Assembly: GCA_002352445.1 (NCBI GenBank)
Contig: DEIL01000197.1
Span: 1 to 10,337 of the forward strand
Source of the DNA: Desulfobulbaceae bacterium UBA2775
GTDB lineage: Bacteria; Desulfobacterota; Desulfobulbia; Desulfobulbales; Desulfocapsaceae
Direction: 5' to 3'
Length of the DNA: 10,337 nucleotides
In this document: positions 6,804-10,337 of the stretch, piece after piece
How the letters are laid out: every line of letters starts with the position of its first letter
Position numbering within the stretch: position 1 is the stretch's first letter
Made by a program: the position numbers and the translations under genes
The notes under the pieces: generated by a model
Told to the model about the DNA's origin: nothing
Databases searched by the model: none
The model's input: only the letters and a program-made list of their open reading frames with translations

Positions 6804-6874
6804 AAAAAACCACGACTTCACCACAGAGGACACAGAGAAAAAGCATTTATTCTCATCTGTGCTCCCTGTGGTGA
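6804..6874 (-). repeat. Long imperfect hairpin plus T-run in the pspF leader
   Basis: TCACCACAG at 6818-6826 and CTGTGGTGA at 6866-6874 form a perfect 9-bp outer stem. Inside it CACAGA (6831-6836) pairs with TCTGTG (6856-6861), giving an interrupted hairpin of about 57 nt. Read on the minus strand, the pspF direction, it is followed after 8 nt by six T residues (6809-6804). The CACAGAG/CTCTGTG wording resembles a dispersed repeat seen in many bacterial genomes (recollection, not searched). It could be a MITE-like relic, a leader structure limiting pspF expression, or both. The gap between stem and T-run makes an efficient terminator doubtful. Confidence 0.55.
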
Positions 6875-6951
6875 GATAATTTATCTTTTGAATCGTGAAT
6901 CACTCCTCCATTTTCATTAGCATATCTAACCATTATTTAGTTATAAATACC

Positions 6952-6966
6952 ATATAAGTGTTATAT
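6952..6966. promoter_or_regulatory. Candidate PspF upstream activating site
   Basis: ATATAA-GTG-TTATAT is a perfect 6-bp inverted repeat around a 3-nt centre. It is centred about 105 bp upstream of the predicted pspA transcription start, roughly where PspF sites lie in E. coli. The assignment rests on position and symmetry only; the arms are AT-rich and could arise by chance. Confidence 0.35.
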
Positions 6967-7038
6967 TTACCTCCAGAGAAGACCTTCGCAAAACAGTATC
7001 GTACTGGAATTGTACATTTTTATTCAATTTTGCATAAC

Positions 7039-7054
7039 AGGCATGATTAGTGCT
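7039..7054 (+). promoter_or_regulatory. Sigma-54 (-24/-12) promoter of pspABC
   Basis: AGGCATGATTAGTGCT matches the consensus TGGCACG-N4-TTGCW well: the invariant GG (7040-7041) and GC (7052-7053) are exactly 10 bp apart, and the CA, the G and the last T of the -12 element agree. Transcription would begin near 7064-7066, leaving a leader of about 33 nt before the pspA ATG. The divergent pspF gene encodes the matching sigma-54 activator, which supports the call. Confidence 0.85.
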
Positions 7055-7097
7055 GTATACAAAGAAAATCAAAACAAAATCTCTTTGGGGGGATATT

Positions 7098-7772
7098 ATG
7101 GGAATTTTCACACGTTTTAGAGACATAGTCAGTGCAAACATGAATTCAATGCTCGAAAGAGCTGAAGATCCTGAAAAAATGATTAAACTGATGATACATG
7201 AAATGGAAGACACGCTGATTGAGCTAAAATCATCATGTGCAGGCGTCATTGCAGGCCGAAAAAAGATCGAGCGAAAAGCTGAGGAGATTACTGACAAAAG
7301 AAACCTCTGGGCTGACCGTGCAGAACTTGCTGTCAATAAAGGGAGAGACGACCTGGCCAGAGAGGCCCTTACTGAAAAAAGACGTTATTCACAGGTCGCT
7401 GAATCTCTCGAAAATGAGATAAACGAACATAGTGGCTTGATTGAGCAGTACAAGGAAGATATTGTCGAACTTGAAAATAAGTTGAATAATGCTAAGGAAA
7501 AAAAGAGAACACTAATCCAGCGACATAAGCGCGCAAACGGTAAAAAAAGAGCCCAGGAAGAGATCAGGCGAAGCAACAGCAGTGATACCATGGTTCGCTT
7601 TGATAAACTCGAAAGCCGAATTGAGCAGATGGAAGCGGAAGCGGACCTGGTGAATATAAAAGGAAAACCCACCCTTGAAGAACATTTTGAAGATCTGGCG
7701 ACTGACGATGAGATTGAAAATGAGCTTGCAAAGATGAAGGCTGCTCAATACAGTAACGACAATAATGAATAA
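7098..7772 (+). CDS. pspA: PspA, phage-shock protein A
   Basis: This 224-residue protein, close to the 222 of E. coli PspA, belongs to the PspA/IM30 (ESCRT-III-like) family. It binds PspF to keep the operon off and, under membrane stress, assembles on the inner membrane to limit proton leakage. The start MGIFTRFRDIVSANMNSMLE is the amphipathic membrane-binding helix, followed by RAEDPEKMIKLMIHEMEDTL (21-40) with the conserved Pro25. Residues of about 40-185 are predominantly charged coiled coil, including REALTEKRRY and ELENKLNNAK. The C-terminal part contains DDEIENELAKMKA. The ATG at 7098 follows a G-rich ribosome site (7087-7092). An in-frame GTG at 7050 lies inside the sigma-54 promoter and is excluded. 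It is the first gene of pspABC. Confidence 0.97.
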   Translation: MGIFTRFRDIVSANMNSMLERAEDPEKMIKLMIHEMEDTLIELKSSCAGVIAGRKKIERKAEEITDKRNLWADRAELAVNKGRDDLAREALTEKRRYSQVAESLENEINEHSGLIEQYKEDIVELENKLNNAKEKKRTLIQRHKRANGKKRAQEEIRRSNSSDTMVRFDKLESRIEQMEAEADLVNIKGKPTLEEHFEDLATDDEIENELAKMKAAQYSNDNNE

Positions 7773-7813
7773 CCCCAACAACCTTGAATTTGAATAAAGG
7801 GGAGTAAACAAAT

Positions 7814-8059
7814 ATGGGTACCATAATCATTGTCGCCATGGTCTTCGGCTCACTTCTTGCGTTGGCAGCACTAATCTGCGGAACTATACTGATGGTAATA
7901 AAAACCCGCAACAGCCGGATAACGGGTGGAAAAAGCCAATCAGAGGAGGCTATGGTTATCCAGGAAATCTACCAGGGGCTGAATAAAATGGAAAAACGGA
8001 TCGAGTCCCTGGAAACCATCCTGATGGACAGTCAGAAAAAGGACAGGAATAAAAAATGA
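7814..8059 (+). CDS. pspB: PspB-like phage-shock protein
   Basis: This 81-residue protein has one N-terminal membrane helix (about 3-29, IIIVAMVFGSLLALAALICG) and a cytoplasmic helix with IYQGLNKMEKRIESLETIL (about 53-71), similar to the end of E. coli PspB. PspB works with PspC at the inner membrane to sense damage and draw PspA away from PspF. The ATG has AAAGGGGAG about 9 nt upstream and lies 41 bp after pspA. Its stop overlaps the pspC start by ATGA. Similarity to the enterobacterial protein is modest, so position, length and topology carry much of the call. Confidence 0.87.
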   Translation: MGTIIIVAMVFGSLLALAALICGTILMVIKTRNSRITGGKSQSEEAMVIQEIYQGLNKMEKRIESLETILMDSQKKDRNKK

Positions 8060-8436
8060 AAAAATACGATAAAAGACATGGCGGTATCTACCGCTCAAGA
8101 GAGGGTGTTTTCCTGGGTGTATGTCGCGGGATTGCAGAACATTTTAACTTTTCAGTATTCTGGGTGAGAATGGCAATGGTCATCACCTTTCTGCTCAGCG
8201 GCTTCTGGCCGGTGATAGGCATTTATCTGGCGGCAGCCTTTTTTATGAAACCGGAGCCGGTACGCCCCATTGAAAGTGACGAAGAGTATGAATTCTACGA
8301 CAGCTATGTCCATTCGCCGAAAAATGCAGCCCACAGGCTGAGAAAAAAGTTTTCTAACCTGGAAAGAAGAATACGCAGGATGGAAGATACCGTCACTGGT
8401 AAGGAGTATGAGTGGGAAAGAAAATTCAACTCATAA
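8056..8436 (+). CDS. pspC: PspC, phage-shock membrane sensor
   Basis: This 126-residue PspC-domain protein begins with a cytoplasmic segment containing the signature GVFLGVCRGIAEHFNFSVFWVRM (17-39). A hydrophobic region of about 36-64 (MAMVITFLLSGF, IGIYLAAAFFM) follows. The C-terminal part (about 72-126) is charged, with a short coiled coil (FSNLERRIRRMEDTVTG), and ends in YEWERKFNS, comparable with the end of E. coli PspC. With PspB it signals envelope stress to PspA-PspF. It overlaps pspB by 4 nt and is the last visible psp gene; no pspD, pspE or pspG follows. Confidence 0.93.
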   Translation: MKKYDKRHGGIYRSREGVFLGVCRGIAEHFNFSVFWVRMAMVITFLLSGFWPVIGIYLAAAFFMKPEPVRPIESDEEYEFYDSYVHSPKNAAHRLRKKFSNLERRIRRMEDTVTGKEYEWERKFNS

Positions 8437-8556
8437 TAGTTTGTAAAAATTCTTCATATTAGTAGACCTGTAGTTGTTCATACTCGATCTGACAGTTTTA
8501 GTGATTATGCGTCACCCTACCTGCCCCTCACAGTTTAGATTGTATGGTTAACACGC

Positions 8557-8593
8557 GTAAGAATTTGAGAGTCTGCCAACCACAAAATCTTAC
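8557..8593. terminator. Possible hairpin between convergent pspC and nitrilase genes
   Basis: GTAAGAATTTG (8557-8567) and CAAAATCTTAC (8583-8593) pair over 11 bp with one mismatch and a 15-nt loop. It is the only notable dyad I see in the 194 bp between the two convergent gene ends (8437-8630), the expected place for a bidirectional terminator. The stem is AT-rich and no strong T-run follows on either strand, so this is weak. Confidence 0.3.
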
Positions 8594-8630
8594 AAGCATT
8601 TTAAAAAGCTTCGATCTATTGGGGTTAGGA

Positions 8631-9554
8631 CTAAGATTGTTGGCAAATGTCTCTGTAATCATCTATAAAACTAAATTCTTTTTTCTCTGCTTCAGTCTCG
8701 CGAATAATATCAATATTGTGAAGGATTAGAAGCTCTTCCTTAGTGTCCGATCCTTTTATCATATTGATTCCCGAGGGTGCCCATATGCCTGAACTACCGC
8801 AATAGTCAAGCCCTTCCTGGCTGTGTGGACCAACAGCATTTGCAGCCATGACCCATATCTGGTTGTGACAGGCCAGGGCCGGTAGCATTATATTCCATTG
8901 AGTTTTATAATAAGAATCGTCTTTCATTTTAAGACTGTTATACTCTCTTATCCCTTGTTTTCTCCAGGCAGCGTTTACAATGAGCGCATCCACCGCTGAT
9001 TTATCGGCAAGTTCCTGGATAAGCTGTGGGAAACAGATATCATAACAGGTCAGGAATCCCAATTTTCCCCATACAGTTTCGATTACCAGTTTGTAATTTA
9101 TACCTGACGTGATATATCGTTTTTCAAGCCCAGGCAAAAAGGCTTTTTTATAAGTTTTGTCATTATCAAAATAGTTGCAGGTGCGGTCAAGGATTATACT
9201 GGTATTAAAAAAAGCCCCGGGTTTATCTTTGTTTTTTCTAAGACCGTTAAATACAATATACTGCAACGTCTCGTTCACATATGACCTGACAATTTCATCA
9301 AGCCAGTCTTTCAGATTATCCAGGCAAGCCTCTTCCATAAAAGGTCTGCACTTTGCTTCAGGTTCCCAAAAATATCCGGATAGACAATATTCCGGGAAAA
9401 TTACAATATTGGTATTTTTTTTTGAGAATAGGTTTAAGGCTTGAACAATTTTCTTTTTATTCTCACTCAAATTTTCAGTTTTAGAATTGATATTGGCAAT
9501 GCCTACCGAAATATTCTCTGAATTTTTTGAATAAAATTTCTCAATCAACATCAT
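8631..9554 (-). CDS. Carbon-nitrogen hydrolase (nitrilase superfamily)
   Basis: This 307-residue protein has the nitrilase-superfamily catalytic triad in order: Glu55 in FPEYCLSGYF, Lys137 in KTYKKAFLP and Cys170 in GFLTCYDICFPQL. Downstream MAANAVGPH and YCGSSGIWAPSG match the usual AN-VG and G-S-I--P-G positions. Such enzymes hydrolyse amides, carbamoyl groups or, in true nitrilases, nitriles; the divergent sequence gives no subclass, and I favour amidase. The residue after the catalytic lysine loop is FL where many relatives have HL. The start is ATG 9554 or the adjacent ATG 9551; no strong Shine-Dalgarno is seen, and translation may depend on the gene 32 bp upstream. The coding sequence is visibly more AT-rich than the TRAP-LarA operon. 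It seems to be the last gene of a minus-strand operon. Confidence 0.88.
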   Translation of the reverse strand: MMLIEKFYSKNSENISVGIANINSKTENLSENKKKIVQALNLFSKKNTNIVIFPEYCLSGYFWEPEAKCRPFMEEACLDNLKDWLDEIVRSYVNETLQYIVFNGLRKNKDKPGAFFNTSIILDRTCNYFDNDKTYKKAFLPGLEKRYITSGINYKLVIETVWGKLGFLTCYDICFPQLIQELADKSAVDALIVNAAWRKQGIREYNSLKMKDDSYYKTQWNIMLPALACHNQIWVMAANAVGPHSQEGLDYCGSSGIWAPSGINMIKGSDTKEELLILHNIDIIRETEAEKKEFSFIDDYRDICQQS

Positions 9555-9586
9555 CTCTACTCGACTATATTGTTTAAAATGCCTTC

Positions 9587-10027
9587 TTAACTTCCTGTTT
9601 TATCGATCCATCTCTTTTGATATTTTGGTAATTCATCATCGATTGCATAGTAGTCACCTGCCTGGCTTAGCCAAATATGACCCATAGTTTTAAGGTGAGT
9701 AGGTTCGTCAAGAGACCCCGCTGCCACGGAGATATTCAAACTCCCTTTTGGATGCCAGAAAAGAGAAGAACCGCACCTGGAACAAAATCCTCGGTAAACA
9801 TCAGGGGTTTCATCTGTTATTGAGTTAAACCATTTTAACCCACCCTCTTTCACAAGAATCAAATTCTTTTCCAAAATGCTTGTGTAAGCACCAAAATTCC
9901 CATGAAAACGTCGGCACTTTGAGCAATGGCAGTTAACAATATTACGAAGATAGCCGATGATCTCATAACGAACAGCTCCACAAAGACAACTTCCAGTAGT
10001 TTTGGAATCATTCTGGTGTTTATTCAT
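9587..10027 (-). CDS. GFA-family zinc protein (CENP-V/GFA domain)
   Basis: This 146-residue protein carries the GFA zinc-binding pattern: GSCLCGAVRYEI (12-23) with C14 and C16, CHCSKCRRFHG (33-43) with C33, C35 and C38, and FCSRCGSSLFW (81-91) with C82 and C85. All seven cysteines expected to bind two zinc ions are present. The family was named after a glutathione-dependent formaldehyde-activating enzyme, but most members have unknown function, and nothing here shows glutathione use. The length is usual. ATG 10027 follows GAGG by about 8 nt; that ribosome site overlaps the last codons of the upstream gene, whose stop is only 3 bp away, so the two are very likely cotranscribed and coupled. Confidence 0.92.
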   Translation of the reverse strand: MNKHQNDSKTTGSCLCGAVRYEIIGYLRNIVNCHCSKCRRFHGNFGAYTSILEKNLILVKEGGLKWFNSITDETPDVYRGFCSRCGSSLFWHPKGSLNISVAAGSLDEPTHLKTMGHIWLSQAGDYYAIDDELPKYQKRWIDKTGS

Positions 10028-10030
10028 ATT

Positions 10031-10337
10031 CTAAGCCTCATTATGGACAATGGACAAATCAATCATCTTATCCAGTTTTTTTTCCAGGTCAAAATTCCAG
10101 ATAAGATTGGCTAAAGTTTCTGCCTGGGTCTTCCCTAGTACGGGAGACGTGAGCCATAAGAACTTTTTTTCCAGTTCCATATCCGTCGGGAAGGTAGTGT
10201 GAGGATCCCATCGTGCAGACATCACACCTGATAAAAAATGATTCCCTGCAGTGGTCGTTATTTCAACTTCAGATTCCGCTTTTTGGGGGAATTCTTTCTG
10301 AAACCTGTCCTGGGCAATTATCTGTATTTTATCCATC
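10031..10337 (-). CDS. MmgE/PrpD family protein, C-terminal part (5' partial)
   Basis: Only the last 102 residues or so are in the window; the frame runs to the right edge, and the ATG at 10336 is probably internal. The pattern DRFQKEFPQKAESEVEITTT, then a MELEKKFLWLTSPVLGK stretch and a final leucine-rich helix, resembles the C-terminus of MmgE/PrpD proteins, which end in a domain with EL--KF--L--PVLG. The family includes 2-methylcitrate dehydratase and cis-aconitate decarboxylase, with many members of unknown substrate; the catalytic residues lie outside this window. It is the first visible gene of the minus-strand group with the GFA protein and the nitrilase homologue. The family call rests on C-terminal similarity alone. 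Confidence 0.75.
   Translation of the reverse strand, partial: MDKIQIIAQDRFQKEFPQKAESEVEITTTAGNHFLSGVMSARWDPHTTFPTDMELEKKFLWLTSPVLGKTQAETLANLIWNFDLEKKLDKMIDLSIVHNEA

Larger units (their letters stand above)
6788..7097. promoter_or_regulatory. pspF-pspA divergent control region
   Basis: This 310-bp AT-rich region carries no gene. It holds the pspF leader hairpin (6818-6874), a small dyad AGATAA-T-TTATCT (6874-6886), a 15-bp dyad (6952-6966) suited to an activator site, and the sigma-54 promoter of pspA (7039-7054). The order hairpin, activator-like site, -24/-12 promoter resembles the enterobacterial psp control region, where PspF binds upstream sites and also represses its own gene. I found no clear sigma-70 promoter for pspF. 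Confidence 0.7.

Noticed and set aside
7050..7097. Upstream GTG start adding 16 residues to PspA
   Set aside because: It lies within the -12 element of the sigma-54 promoter, and PspA proteins begin MGIF at the ATG at 7098.
7512..7911. Minus-strand open frames opposite pspA and pspB
   Set aside because: They are antisense shadows of well-recognised genes and encode no recognisable protein.
1..10337. CRISPR arrays, tRNA or rRNA genes, insertion sequences and phage genes
   Set aside because: No regularly spaced repeats, no cloverleaf-like segments noticed, and no transposase, integrase or phage structural protein among the readable frames. The phage-shock genes are host stress genes.

Overview
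The window looks like chromosomal DNA from a Gram-negative bacterium, most likely an anaerobe of the Desulfobacterota (my inference). The reasons are an E. coli-type phage-shock module with a sigma-54 activator, a TAXI-type TRAP transporter, a nickel-dependent racemase homologue and intergenic repeats of a kind I associate with such genomes. I see no rRNA, tRNA, CRISPR array, transposase or phage gene.

Layout. (1) 2-616, plus: the 3' part of a membrane TPM-domain protein, followed by a GC-rich hairpin repeat. (2) 722-1042, minus: a small carboxymuconolactone decarboxylase (CMD)-like protein. It is divergent from (3), across 345 bp rich in inverted repeats. (3) 1388-5775, plus: a three-gene operon of a TAXI solute-binding protein, a fused TRAP permease and a LarA-family racemase, the last two overlapping by ATGA. 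(4) 5762-8436: the phage-shock locus. pspF on the minus strand overlaps the racemase tail to tail by 14 bp, and pspA, pspB and pspC run divergently from a good sigma-54 promoter. (5) 8631-10337, minus: an AT-richer group of three genes in likely transcription order MmgE/PrpD (5' end outside the window), GFA-family zinc protein and nitrilase-superfamily amidohydrolase.

How the genes may work together. The TRAP genes and racemase form a plausible uptake-plus-racemisation unit for a 2-hydroxy acid: the periplasmic protein captures the substrate, the permease imports it with an ion gradient, and the LarA homologue would interconvert stereoisomers so that a stereospecific dehydrogenase can oxidise it. 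The substrate cannot be read from the sequence, and the cofactor genes larB, larC and larE are not here. The psp genes form a standard envelope-stress circuit: PspA inhibits PspF until membrane damage, sensed by PspB/PspC, releases it to activate sigma-54 transcription of pspABC. The last cluster looks catabolic but its pathway is unknown.

The least ordinary points are the TRAP-LarA pairing, an apparent insertion of about 65 residues in the permease, altered motifs in the LarA homologue, and a long hairpin plus T-run in the pspF leader.
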